In this document: piece after piece, positions 6,505-17,210 of the stretch
Position numbering within the stretch: position 1 is the stretch's first letter
Layout of the letters: the number at the start of each line of letters is the position of its first letter
From: Lewinellaceae bacterium
GTDB taxonomy: Bacteria > Bacteroidota > Bacteroidia > Chitinophagales > Saprospiraceae
DNA length: 18,206 bases
Assembly: GCA_016719605.1 (NCBI GenBank)
Contig: JADJYW010000025.1
Span: 1 to 18,206 of the forward strand
Reading direction: 5' to 3'
Notes under the pieces: model-generated
Databases searched by the model: none
The model's input: only the letters and a program-made list of their open reading frames with translations
Told to the model about the DNA's origin: nothing
Translations under genes and position numbers: made by a program

Positions 6505-8989
6505 ATGTTTTTTACCCGAAAAACCAGCCTGCTTGCGCTCGGCTTCCTTGTTCTCGCCGCAGCCATTTCTGCCCAAAAGCACCCCTGCCGACACCCGGCT
6601 GAGGGTTTTGAGCAGCACAAAATCTGAAAAAAACACTCTGCTTCGGTACGCTCAAAGCCGAAACATCGGCCCTTCGGTGTTCTCCTGTCGCGTCACCGAC
6701 GTGGAGGCAAACCCCGCCGACCCCACCGAAATGTACGTGGCATACGCGTCTGGGGGCCTGTGGCACAGCACCAACAACGGCACCACCTTCCAGCCGGTAT
6801 TCGATCAGGAAGCGGCTATGACCATCGGCGATATTGCCGTGGACTGGCAGCGCCGTGTGCTGTGGGTGGGCAGCGGTGAAAACAACAGCAGCCGCTCCTC
6901 GTACGCCGGCACGGGCATGTACCGCAGCGCCGACGGCGGCAAAACTGAGTGGCGCGGCCTGCCCGAAAGCCATCACATCGGACGCATCGTGCTGCACCCC
7001 ACCGACCCGGAAGTGCTCTGGGTGGCCGTTCTCGGGCACCTGTACTCGCCCAACGACGAGCGTGGTGTGTACCGCAGCACCGACGGCAGCCTCACCTGAA
7101 ACGCACCCTGTTCGCCGACAAAAACTCCGGCGCCATTGACCTCTGCCTCGACCCCGTAGCGCCCAACACGCTGTACGCCGCCACCTGGCAACGCGAGCGC
7201 CAGGCCTGGAATTTCAGCGGCGCCGGCGAAGGTTCGGCCATCTGGAAAAGTACCGACGGCGGCGGCACCTGGGGACGCATCAGCATCCCCGGCAGCGGAT
7301 TTCCCACCGGCGCCAACACGGGCCGCATCGGTCTGGCCGCCGGCGCCAAAGACGGACGCACCGTGCTGTACGCCAGCGTAGACAACCAGAATCCCAAACC
7401 GAAAAAAGACAAACCCGCCGATGGAGTTTTGACCAAAGATCAACTGCGCGACATTGCCGTGCCGGCTTTTCTGAAACTGCCCGACGAGCAACAAATGAAC
7501 TTCACCTACGGCTACTACTTTTCCAATATCCGCTGCCGGGCCGACGACCCCGATCAGGTGTACCTGCTCGGGTTTTACATCATCACCAGCGCCGACGGCG
7601 GCAAAACCTGGAAAAGCATCAACGGCGACAACGTGCACGTGGATCACCACGCGCTCTGGCTCAACCCCAACCGCCCCGGTCACCTCGTAAACGGCAACGA
7701 CGGCGGCCTCAACATTTCCTGGGACAACGGCGCTTCCTGGATTCTCTGCAACAACCCGCCTGTGGGCCAGTTTGGAACAACAGCACCGTGTACACCGGAT
7801 TCCAGTTCGGCAACTACTTCCGCATTGACCAGAATTCCGGCAAACGCAAACCCATCACCCCCAGACACGACCTCGGCGAACGCCCTCCGCGTTTCAACTG
7901 GCAAACGCCCATCCACCTCAGCCGCCACCAGCAGGACGTGCTTTACCTCGGCGCGCACCGGCTGTACCGCTCGTTCAACCGTGGCGATGACTGGGAGGTC
8001 ATTTCCGAAGACCTGACCGCCGGCGGGCAGAAAGGCAACGTACCCTACGGCACCTTGTCCACGATTCACGAAAGCCCGATTCGGTTCGGCTTGCTGTACA
8101 CCGGCTCCGACGACGGGCGTATTCACGTCACGCGCGACGGCGGCGATACCTGGGCGCGCATTTCCGATTCGCTGCCGCAAAAAATGTGGGTGTCCCGCGT
8201 GGTGGCTTCCGCACACGAAAAAGGCCGTGTTTTCGCTGCGCTCAATGGCTACCGCTGGGATGATTTTTCGGCTTACCTGTACGTGTCGGACGATTACGGG
8301 AAAAAGTGGCGCCGCATCGGTACCGATCTTCCCGCCGAGCCGGTCAACGTGGTACTGGAAGACCCGGAGAACCCCGATGTACTGTACGTCGGTACCGACC
8401 ACGCCGCGTATGTTTCACTTGACCGCGGACAGTCTTTTCAGGCGCTTTGTCCCGATCTGCCTGCCGTGCCCGTACACGACATGGCCTTGCAGGCAAAGGC
8501 CAAGCACCTTATCCTCGGCACACATGGGCGCTCGATGTACAAAGTTAATATCACCCATGTGCAGCAGTTGACATCCGACGTGTTGGCCGCGACAATACAC
8601 CTGGTTCGGGTTACCAAAAACCAAACACTCGTCCAATTGGGGCAAAACGCCCCTTGGCAGGAATTGAAGGACCCGGAAATGCCGGTGTCATTTACTCCGG
8701 GACCTCCGGAAAGGCTGCCTGGACGGTGAAAACCAAAGACGGTATTATCCTGAACACCGGACAAACAGACTGTGCCAAAGGCCTGAACTCGTTTACCTTC
8801 GTACTCGATTTTCAGGAAACAGCGCTAAAACGTTACCAGAAAGCCTTGCAGGACGCCCAGAAAGACCCGAAGAAACCGGTAGAATTTGCCAAATCCGACA
8901 CCGGGAAATATTATCTGCAAAAAGGCAGTTATGTGCTCGAAATGCAGAAAGACGGCAAAACCGTTTCCGGCAATTTTACCATCGAATAA
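6505..8989 (+). CDS. Secreted VPS10/BNR Asp-box repeat protein (glycosyl hydrolase-like)
   Basis: Large exported beta-propeller protein of a type common in Bacteroidota and usually labelled sialidase-like, sortilin-like or glycosyl hydrolase; the true substrate is unknown. It starts with a signal peptide (FFTRKTSLLALGFLVLAAA, then ISAQ). Next come RNIGPSVFSCRV, YVAYASGGLWHS, VGSGENNSSRSSYAGTG, ESHHIGRIVLHPTDP, HVDHHALWLNP and NGNDGGLNISWDNG. Asp boxes (S/T-x-D-x-G-x-x-W) recur, for example KSTDGGGTW, TSADGGKTW and TRDGGDTW. It ends in a short beta-rich tail (VKTKDG...GSYVLEMQKDGK). Frameshifts lie near 6575-6578, 7096-7098 (a G missing after ACCTG), 7771 and 8650-8690. At 7771 the protein jumps from NNPPVGQF to NNSTVYTGFQFGNYF. 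From memory of the family, about 50 residues (GGLQDNGVW... GGDGMQV) should lie there. Plausible promoter upstream; the lipoprotein gene follows after 38 nt. Confidence 0.82.
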
Positions 8990-9027
8990 CCTGTTTCACA
9001 CGCACCACAACATTTGTAACACAAGCA

Positions 9028-9793
9028 ATGAAAAATTTCAGAAACTACCTGTTGGCAACTCTTGCCATTACCTCTCTGGCGCTCACGGGTTGCCTGCACA
9101 TCATCGAAGAAGCAACCTTTAAAAACAACGGCTCCGGCACTTACCAAATGACGCTCGACATGAGCGAAATGAAGGGCATGATGGACATGTTCAAAAGCAT
9201 GGGCGATGAAATGCCGAAAGAAGACGGTGCCGAAGATGATGCCTCCGACGAAGCGCCCGATATGGGCGGCGCACCCGACAACGGCATCACGCAAATGGGC
9301 AGCGAACTGAGTTCGGTGGCGCAGTCGCTGAAAGGTGTTGCCGGACTGAGCAACATCAAGGAAATCAGCGACACATCCTCGTTCCGCTTCGGATATTCGT
9401 TCGATTTTGCCAACGTGGCTGCTCTGAATAACGCCATGAAGGTCATCCACAAGGAAAAGTACGACAGCAAGGTGGAAGAAGTATTCCGTTTCAAAGGCGG
9501 CAACTTTGAGCGCCTGACCTCTGCCGATCTGGGCGAGGAAATGAAGCGCGCCCTGGCCGAAAGTGAAGAAAGCGACGAGGGCGGTGCCGTGGATGCCGAT
9601 ATGCTCAAGACCTTTTTGCCGACATGACCTACAAGCAGGTGTACACTTCCCGGACTCAAAGGTCAAAAAATCCAGCAACACCCTTTCCGAAGTAAGCAGC
9701 GACGGCCATACGCTAAGCATTACGCTCAAGCCCTTCGACGAGGAGCAGATGAAAGCCAAGCCAAGCATCGGCACGGCGGTGAAACTGAAATAA
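9028..9793 (+). CDS. Predicted lipoprotein, DGSG/DMSE type (two frameshifts)
   Basis: Unknown function, cell-envelope anchored. The N terminus MKNFRNYLLATLAI...LALTGC has a good lipobox with Cys at residue 22. It is followed by IIEEATFKNNGSGTYQMTLDMSEM, a pattern I associate with uncharacterised Bacteroidota lipoproteins. A Met- and acid-rich linker (about residues 48-85) comes next, then a folded part to LKPFDEEQMKAKPSIGTAVKLK. The frame breaks at the T run 9613-9617 (one T short) and again near 9645-9650. Correction gives TFFADMTYKQVYTFPDSKV and about 255 residues. It follows the BNR gene by 38 nt and may be cotranscribed. Its stop is only 4 nt from the stop of the opposing gene, with no hairpin between them. 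Confidence 0.8.
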
Positions 9794-9797
9794 CTGC

Positions 9798-11643
9798 TTA
9801 CTGGCAGGTGCAATACGCGTCCGTCAGCGCCGTCGCCTGTACCGTAAAACTGCCCGGCGGCGTCCCCGGCGGCGGGCAAATCTGAAAAGTCCCGGTGTTG
9901 TTATGAATCGTCACGGTTGTCGTGCCAGAGGGACTACTCACCGTCAGTGTGAACGGTGGGGTGCCTGTCAGCGTCGCCGTCAGGGTTCGGCAATCGCCGG
10001 CGCACACGTCGCTGTTGTCGGTCTGCAATTCTACCTCCGGCAGCGGATGCCAGATGAGTTCGGCGACATTGGATATATCGAAACAAGGGTCATTCAAATC
10101 CACATTTCCGCCTACATTGTTTCCGGCGATGGCGGCCACGTAGTAAGTCACCCCGGTTTGCATGGTGACGGGATTGAAAGAAAACGTGGGAGTATTACTG
10201 ATCGCGATAATGCTGCCGAGCGTGTCGTTGAGGTCGGAGAACAGGATGAACTGGAGCAGATCGTCGGCGTCCAGTACCTCGTCGCCGTTGTGAGTAAGCG
10301 GCTGGGGCATTGATACAGGCGTGCAGGGTTTGAGCCTGCATGGAGCCAGCGTAGGTGTCACAGCAGCCGTTGCCGTTGCACAGGGGAGTTTCTGTGAATG
10401 TCAAATCTATATCCTGCCCGGAAGCCGATGCTGCAGCATTGCCGTCGTCGCTATCGGGTGATGCCCCTGGTGTGGTCGGGGTTATGACTGCTGCGGTTAT
10501 CGGGGCATCCTCCGGACAGCAGCCGGCCACGTTTCCGGCAGCATCTGTCTTGATGACAAAAATGTCCTGGCCTACGACTACGCAGTAGCCTACGGCTACA
10601 AATCCGCCGTCGGGGACAGGATGGGAATGATACATTTTGCCACCACCTGCAAGGGTGTAGGATTTGCCCAGGTGATATTGCCGGAACCATCCGTTTTGAC
10701 CAGGTAAGCGTTTGGGTCATTGCCGCCGTTGTGTTTGAAGGGAGAAAAATAAAACCGCCATCGGGGCAATTTTCGGCATTGCTGTCATAGTTCCCCGAGG
10801 GAAACAAATACCTTTTGGCCCAAACCAGACTTCCAGCGTTGTTATAACCCAGCAGCATTGGCTGCAGTTGGGATCCGCCCGAGTAGGACCAAGTTGATCC
10901 AGAGGCCGTTAAACCGGGGCCGCCTTCCGACAGGTAATTTGACCAATCGTTTCCAGAACCGTCCACCCGGGATGTACCTAAAAGCACTCCGTTTGCATTG
11001 ATCCGCATCAGGACACCGTCGGAGTTTCCACCGGAAATACCCATATGTCCATTCACCCAGATTTCACCGTTCGACTTTGCATGGGTTCTCCTCCCTGGTC
11101 GTTTGCAGTTGTTCCCCAGGCTTTGTTCCATATACTATTGCCATTGACGTCAAGTTTTTCAACATAAATGTCAATACCGCCGGCGCCAAAACTTTGTGTA
11201 ATGCCGGTAATCACATAGCCGTCGGAAACTTCACACACGCCCCGTGCGCTATCATTGGAGGAGCCACCACAGGTGCGCTCCCAGAGGACATTCCCGGCTG
11301 GATCCACTTTGACGACATAAAAATCAAGGACTCCGGCGCCCATGCTGTTTGTTTCTCCTACGGCAAGGAAATTGCCGTCGCTGCACTGCATTACCTGAAA
11401 AAACATATCAAAATTTCCGCCTCCATAGCCTTTACTCCACTCCACCGTGCCGTCGGCAGCAAATTTGACAAGCATGGCATCTCCGTTGGAAATGCCCGAA
11501 GTGATGAAACTGTTATCGGCCAGTACTTCTACAGAAAAGGCGATTTCGTTGGCTGGAGTACTGTGTTTTTTTATGAAAGTAGTTTGTGCATGCAAGCACA
11601 GTGTAGCCTGTGAAAAAAGCAGCAAGAGCCAGAGTCTTCGCAT
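9798..11643 (-). CDS. Propeller-stalk paralog A (secreted, seven ~50-aa repeats plus Cys-rich module)
   Basis: Last gene of the tandem array. Signal peptide MRRLWLLLLFSQATLCLHAQ, then seven repeats of about 50 residues of the form 'SDGxxLAVGxTxSxGxGxxDxYVVKxDxNGNVLWExxxGG'. These resemble SBBP/delta-60-like propeller repeats (inference). The last repeat ends in GCCPEDAPIT. A low-complexity linker follows, then the C-terminal module: CNGNGCCDTYAG, THNGDEVLDADDLLQFILF, TGVTYYVAAIAGNNVGGNV, VCAGDCRTLTATLTGTPPF, and finally YCTCQ then TAA. Frameshifts lie near 11090, 10742, 10665 and 10305. Corrected length is about 615. No T9SS-type C-terminal sorting domain is visible, so surface attachment by that route is unproven. 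The start lies 27 nt after the stop of paralog B. Confidence 0.8.
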
Positions 11644-11670
11644 AGTTGAACCATTATTTTTTAAAGGCTA

Positions 11671-13404
11671 CTACGGGCATGTGCAATACGCGTCCGTCAG
11701 CGCCGTGGCCTGTACCGTAAAACTTCCCGGCGGTGTCCCCGGCGGCGGGCAAATTTCGAAAGTACCTGAGTTGTTCTGAATCGTCACCGTCGTCGTTCCT
11801 GCCGGGCTGGTTACGGTCAGCGTGAACGGCGGCGTGCCGGTCAGCGTCGCCGTGATCGTGCGGCAGTCACCGGGACACACGTCGCTGTTGTCGGTTTGCA
11901 GTTCTACTTCCGGCAACGGGTGCCAGATGAGTTCCGTCACATTGGAAATATCGAAACAAGGGTCGTCAAAATCCACGTTTCCGCCCACATTGTTTCCGGC
12001 GATGGCGGCCACGTAGTAGGTGACACCGGTTTGCATGGTGACGGGATTGAAAGAAAATGCAGGAGTATTGCTGATCGTGATAATGCTGTCGAGCGTGTCG
12101 TTGAGGTCGGAGAACAGGATGAACTGAAGCAGGTCGTCGTTGTCCAATACCTCATCCCCGTTGTGGGTGAGGGTAGCGGGAGTATTGATGCAGGCATCCA
12201 GGGTTTGTACCAGCATAGTGCCGGCCTCTGTGGGGCAGCAGTCGGGGCCGTTGCAGAGGTCTGTCTCATCCAGTGTGACAGTCTGATTTTCGGCCGGAGG
12301 CGTAGCGGATGTCGGGCCGTTTACATCGTCGAAGGTCAGGGTGTTGACCGACATGGAGACACTTTCAGCCGTAACCGGGGCATCTTCCGGGCAGCATCCA
12401 TCCACATTGCCGTTGGCATCGGTTTTCAGGATAAACAAGTCGGATACGATACCATTGCAGGTTCCGACTGCCACATACCCCCCATCCGGAGCAGGTCGGA
12501 TGTGCGTCATTTTGCCATTACTTCCGAACGGATAAGCCTTGGCCCAAATCACATTTCCGCCGTCATCTGTTTTGACAATATATCCGTTAGGCTCGCCGGT
12601 ATTGAGTGGTAATGGTGCGAAGACAAAACCGCCGTTTGGGCATTCCTCTGCGTAGATTTCATACTGGTTATTTGCCCCAGGTATCAGGTAACGTTTGGCC
12701 CAAACAATTCCTCCGGAAGGATTGAACCCTACCATACCCGGGCGCGGTTGACTATTGAGCCAAATTGAGCCGGACATCACTACCCCCGGACCGCCCGGGT
12801 AACCCTGTACAGCACCTCGTTTTCTGATGTGCCGTATCGCCTGGTATCAACGATATTTCCGTTTGCATTAATTCGATGCAATAAAGCGTCTGTGGTGCCA
12901 CCCAAAGTCACACCGCCCGAAAGCCAGATTTGCCCGTTCGACGCTGCCCAAGGCTCTCCACCATTTTCCTGGCTACCTGTCCCATACGCTTTACCCCAGA
13001 CGTCATTTCCATCAAAATCGAGTTTTTTGAGCAATAACATTGGGTACTCCGCTGCCAAAACTAAACGTGAATCCTGTAATCACATACCCGTCGGACACCC
13101 GCAGACACCTCGTGGGTGCTCGGGGACAGGAGAGGATATGAAAAAAAACATCGCTGCCGCCGCTGCCGAATACCCGACACCATTCTACATCACCGGTAGC
13201 ACTGAACTTGACCAGCATGGCATCGTCGGTACCAAAGCCGCCACCGAAAGTACTGCCACCGATGATGAAACTATTATCCCGCAATACTTTCCACACACCA
13301 GACCCCGTCTGTGAGAGAAGTCCCGAATCGTTTTTGAAAGTGGTTTGGCCTGTCAAACAGGTCGAGACAAGCAAAACGATCAGCAATACAAGTAGTCGTA
13401 ACAT
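11671..13404 (-). CDS. Propeller-stalk paralog B (one propeller repeat mostly missing)
   Basis: Signal peptide MLRLLVLLIVLLVSTCLTGQ. Repeat 1 (GTDDAMLVKFSATGDVEW) runs into FFHILSC and then directly into a damaged ARGVC-VSDGYVITG, which is the start of repeat 3 in the paralogs. About 45 residues of repeat 2 are therefore absent, near 13100-13130. Repeats 3-7 continue (KKLDFDGNDVWGKAYG; IWLSGGV; GGIVWAKRYLIPG; PNGGFVFAP; PDGGYVAVGTCNG, GCCPEDAPVT). From 12780 downward to the stop the frame is clean and holds the complete C-terminal module ending YCTCP, TAG. Other shifts are near 13030 and 12785. The present span is 578 codons; adding the missing repeat would give the family length. The C-terminal module is closest to that of paralog C. 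Confidence 0.78.
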
Positions 13405-13428
13405 AACGAAACGGGTTGATGACTTCCT

Positions 13429-15283
13429 TTACGGGCATGTGCAATACATGCATCCGTCAGCGCCGTGGCCTGTACCGTAAAACTTCCCGGCGGCGTACCC
13501 GGCGGCGGGCAAATTTCGAATGTACCTGAGTTGTTCTGAATCGTCACCGTCGTCGTTCCTGCCGGGCTGGTTACGGTCAGCGTGAACGGCGGCGTGCCGG
13601 TCAGCGTCGCCGTGATCGTGCGGCAGTCGCCGGGACACACGTCGCTGTTGTCGGTTTGCAGTTCTACTTCCGGCAGCGGGTGCCAGATCAGTTCCGTCAC
13701 ATTGGAAATATCGAAACAGGGGTCGTTAAAATTCACGTTTCCGCCTACATTGTTTCCGGCGATGGCGGCCACGTAGTAGGTGACACCGGTTTGCATGGTG
13801 GCGGGGTTGAAGGAGAACGAGGGCGTGTTGCTGGTGGTGATGATGCTGCCCAGCGTGTCGCTCAGGTTGGAGAACAGGATGAACTGGAGCAGGTCGTCGT
13901 TGTCCAGCACCTCGTCGCCATTGTGGGTGAGGGTGGCGGGTGCATTGATGCAGGCATGCAGAGTTTGTACCAGCATGGTACCGGCGTAGGTCGGGCAGCA
14001 ATCTTCGCCATTGCACAGGTCTGTTTCATCCAAACCAAGGTCCTGATTATCTGCCGTCGGTGTGTCGGCATCCGGCCCGGAGACATCGTCAAAAGAAAGC
14101 GTGGTGACCGGCAGGGTTACATTTTCCACCGTAATCGGGGCATCTTCCGGGCAACAACCATCCACATTGCCGTTGGCATCTGTTTTCAGGATAAACAGAT
14201 CCGACACAGGACTATTACAGAACCCGACTGCCACGTATCCGCCATCCGGTGCAGGACGGACGTGGGTTATTTTTCCGTTGCTTTCAAATGGGTAGGCCTT
14301 GCCCAGGATATATTGCCGCTGTCGTCTGTTTTTATGATATAGCCGATGGGTTCATTGGGGCTGTACGCGAACGGAGTGAGTACAAATCCGCCGTTGGGAC
14401 ACTCTTCTGCAAAACGTCGTATTGATTATCTGCGCGGGGATCAGATACCTTTGGACCAGACCAGTCCACCGGAGGCATTGAAGCCCGCAAGTCCTGGACG
14501 TACCTGACCGTTAACCCACATATTACCGGATACCACCACGCCTGGTCCACCTGGAGCAATCCTGAAAAGTTCTTCGTTGTCCGCAGTAATGCCGAATCTC
14601 CGGACATCTATCAGAGCGCCACTTGCGTCAATGCGCTGCAGCATGCCGTCTACCTTGGTGCCGACATAAACACCACCGGCAATCCAGATTTGTCCGTTTT
14701 GGCCGAGGAAAGGCTCTCCACCCAGTTCCTGGCCATTCGTGCCATAGGCCTGAGACCACAGGCTGTTTCCATTAAAATCGAGTTTCTCGGCAAACACATC
14801 TACATTGCCGTTTCCAAAACTCAAAGTTGTGCCAACGATCAGGTACCCGTCGGACAATTCACAAATGCCACGGGCGGAATCCGAGTTGCTGCCGCCGCAG
14901 GTGCGCTCCCACAACACATTTCCGTTTATATCAAATTTGACCACATACAAATCTGTAGCACCGGCCCCCATGCCGTTTGTTTGCCCCAGCGCCAGAAAGT
15001 TGCCATCGCTGCAGGCCATTATTTTTGAAAAATTCATTGCCGCCGCTGCCGTAGGCCCGACTCCATTCCACAACCCCGGTTGCGCTGTACTTGACGAGCA
15101 GCGCATCTTCGCCCAAAACCACCTCCGAAAAGTCCCTCCGACAATAAAACTGTTATCCGTCAGCACTTCCACACACCAGGCTCTGTCCAATGCAGCGGTG
15201 CCGAACTTTTTTTTAAAAGTTAGTTGACCCGTCAAAGAGAGGGGAAAGAGAAGGGTTGCGGCAAAAAACAAGTATTTGTGCAT
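13429..15283 (-). CDS. Propeller-stalk paralog C
   Basis: Best copy for seeing the architecture. Signal peptide MHKYLFFAATLLFPLSLTGQ, then seven repeats that align end to end. They start at LDRAWCVEVLTDNSF, FFKIMACSDGNF, SARGICELSDGY, LGGEPFLGQNGQ, EELFRIAPGGPG, YDVFAEECPNGG and KITHVRPAPDGG, and finish at GCCPEDAPIT. The Cys-rich module follows with a YCTCP end and TAA. Two opposite shifts (near 15128 and 15030) hide the correct text GEDALLVKYSATGVVEWSRA inside an open frame. Further shifts lie near 14450, 14410 and 14300. Near 13448 two extra bases change the DAYCTCP ending to another frame, whose own stop would be at 13380. Corrected length is about 618. It starts 28 nt after paralog D. 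Confidence 0.8.
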
Positions 15284-15311
15284 GCAGGATCAAAGGTGTG
15301 CAAAATAAAAA

Positions 15312-17173
15312 TCATGGACAAGCACAGTACGCATCCGTCAGTGCCGTCGCCTGTACGATAAAACTCCCGGCGGCGTGCCCGGCGGCGGGCAAATCTGGAA
15401 GGTACCGGTATTGTTCTGAATCGACGGTCGTCGTGCCCGCCGGGCTGCTCACGGTCAGCGTGAACGGCGGGGTGCCGGTCAAAGTCGCCGTCAGGGTGCG
15501 GCAGTCGCCGGCACATACGTCGCTGTTGTCGGTTTGCAATTCCACCTCTGGCAACGGGTGCCAGATGAGTTCGGCGGCGTTGTCGGAAATGTCGAGGCAA
15601 GGATCGTTCAGGTCTACGTTTCCGCCCACGTTGTTGCCGGCAATGGCGGCCACGTAGTACGTGACACCGGTTTGCATGGTGGCCGGGTTGAAGGTGAATA
15701 TGGGTGTGTTGCTGATGGCGATGATGCTGCCCAGCGTATCGGCAAGGTCGGAGAGCAGAATGAACTGAAGCAGGTCGTCATTGTCCAGCACCTCGTCGCC
15801 GTTGTGGGTGAGGGTAGCCGTCTGATTGATACAAACGTGCAAAGTTTGTTCCAGCATGGTGCCGGCGTCGGTCGGACAGCAGTCGGAGCCGTTGCACAAG
15901 TTGGCTTCATCCAGATCAACATCCTGATTTTCTCCGGTTGCACTACTGGCTACTCGCCCAATACCCGTTTACCGAGATATTGGCAGAAGGTGGAGTAACC
16001 GTTTCCACGGTAACCGGGGCATCCATGGGACAACATCCTTCCACATTGCCGTTGGCGTCTGTTTTCAGGATAAAAAATCCTCGCCCGCGCCGGCACAATA
16101 CCCCACGACGATGTATCCGCCATCCGGTGCCGGCTTGACCTGATGTGTTCGCCTGTTTCCGTTGGGGGAAGGAATATGCCTTGGCCCAGATAAGATCACC
16201 GGTGTCATCTGTTTTGACCAAATACGCCTCGGGATGGTCCGGCCCATGGCCGTAAGGGGTGAATATCAGACCACCGTTCGGGCTGTTTTCGGCCCGGATT
16301 TCATAGTTGCCGACGCCGGGAATAATATAATGTTTGACCCATTCCATCGCCCCGGACCCGTTGAAGTGTGCGATCCAGCCGCGGGGCTGGTTACCACTTG
16401 TGGCGTATCCGGAACCCACCAAACCGGGGCCTCCGGGCACTAACGCACTGATATTCTCATTGGTGGCTGTTCCACCGATGCGTACCGTTTCGAGCAGGTT
16501 GCCGTTGCCGGCATCGAGACGCATTCGGACACCGTCGAAACTGCTGTTGACATTTAAATAACCCACCATCCAGATTTGTCCGTTCGGCATTTCCATAGGT
16601 TTTCCGCCCATGTCCTGACCGTTGCTTCCATAAACTTTGTCCCAAATACTGTTCCCGTCAAAATCTGTTTTAAACACAAGAATATCATACCCGCTGCCAC
16701 CGCATCCGGCGCATCCTCCCGTGATGACGTAGCCATCGGAGGTTTCGCATAGCCCCGTGGTGATGTCCTGATTGGAACCGCCTCGGGTGCGTTCCCAAAG
16801 GACATTTCCGTTTGCATCAAACTTGACCATATAGATATCCCAGGCGCCTCCTCCCAGACTACTGGTTGTGCCCACGGCCAGAAAATTGCCGTCGCTACAG
16901 GCTAACAACTGGTTAAACCATTCATAATTCCGGGTCCACCAAAAACTCGCTCCATTCGGCCACGCCATCGGCGCTGAACTTAGTAATTATAGCATCTTCG
17001 CCACCCAGTCCTCCTCCTGTGGTACCGCCTCCGACGATAAACTATTGTCGGGCAATTTCCAAACACCAGGCTCTGTCGTTGCCTGACGTGCCGTATCGTT
17101 TTTTGAAAGTTGTTTGCCCCGTCAGGCTTGCGAATGACTGTCTTAAAAACAATCGAAGCAGAAATCTGAGCAT
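15312..17173 (-). CDS. Propeller-stalk paralog D
   Basis: The N terminus MLRFLLRLFLRQSFASLTGQ is a weaker signal peptide than in the other copies and may contain an error. The conserved TTFKKRYGTSGNDRAWCLEI follows, then seven repeats (for example ACSDGNFLAVGTTSSLGGG, SDGYVITGG, PNGQIWMVGYL, PNGGLIFTP, PDGGYIVVGYCAGAGED) and GCCPMDAPVT. The third repeat has an unusual GGCAGCGGSG. The C-terminal module ends YCACP, TGA. Two indels lie near 17040-17060, one pair of compensating shifts spans about 16075-16170, another pair spans about 15385-15425 (hiding VTIQNNTGTFQICPPPGTPP), and there is a break near 15940. Corrected length is about 620. It starts 37 nt after paralog E. Confidence 0.78.
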
Positions 17174-17210
17174 GTTTTGAGTAAAGGATTCAAGGTTAAA
17201 GATTGGACTA

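Noticed and set aside
9903..10313. Plus-strand frames recurring opposite each paralog (also near 11896, 13656, 15534 and 17436)
   Set aside because: They recur only because the sense modules are repeated, and they show no independent motifs.
13380..13428. Extended C terminus of paralog C past the YCTCP motif
   Set aside because: It arises from two extra bases near 13448; the alternative frame restores the ending shared by the other four copies.
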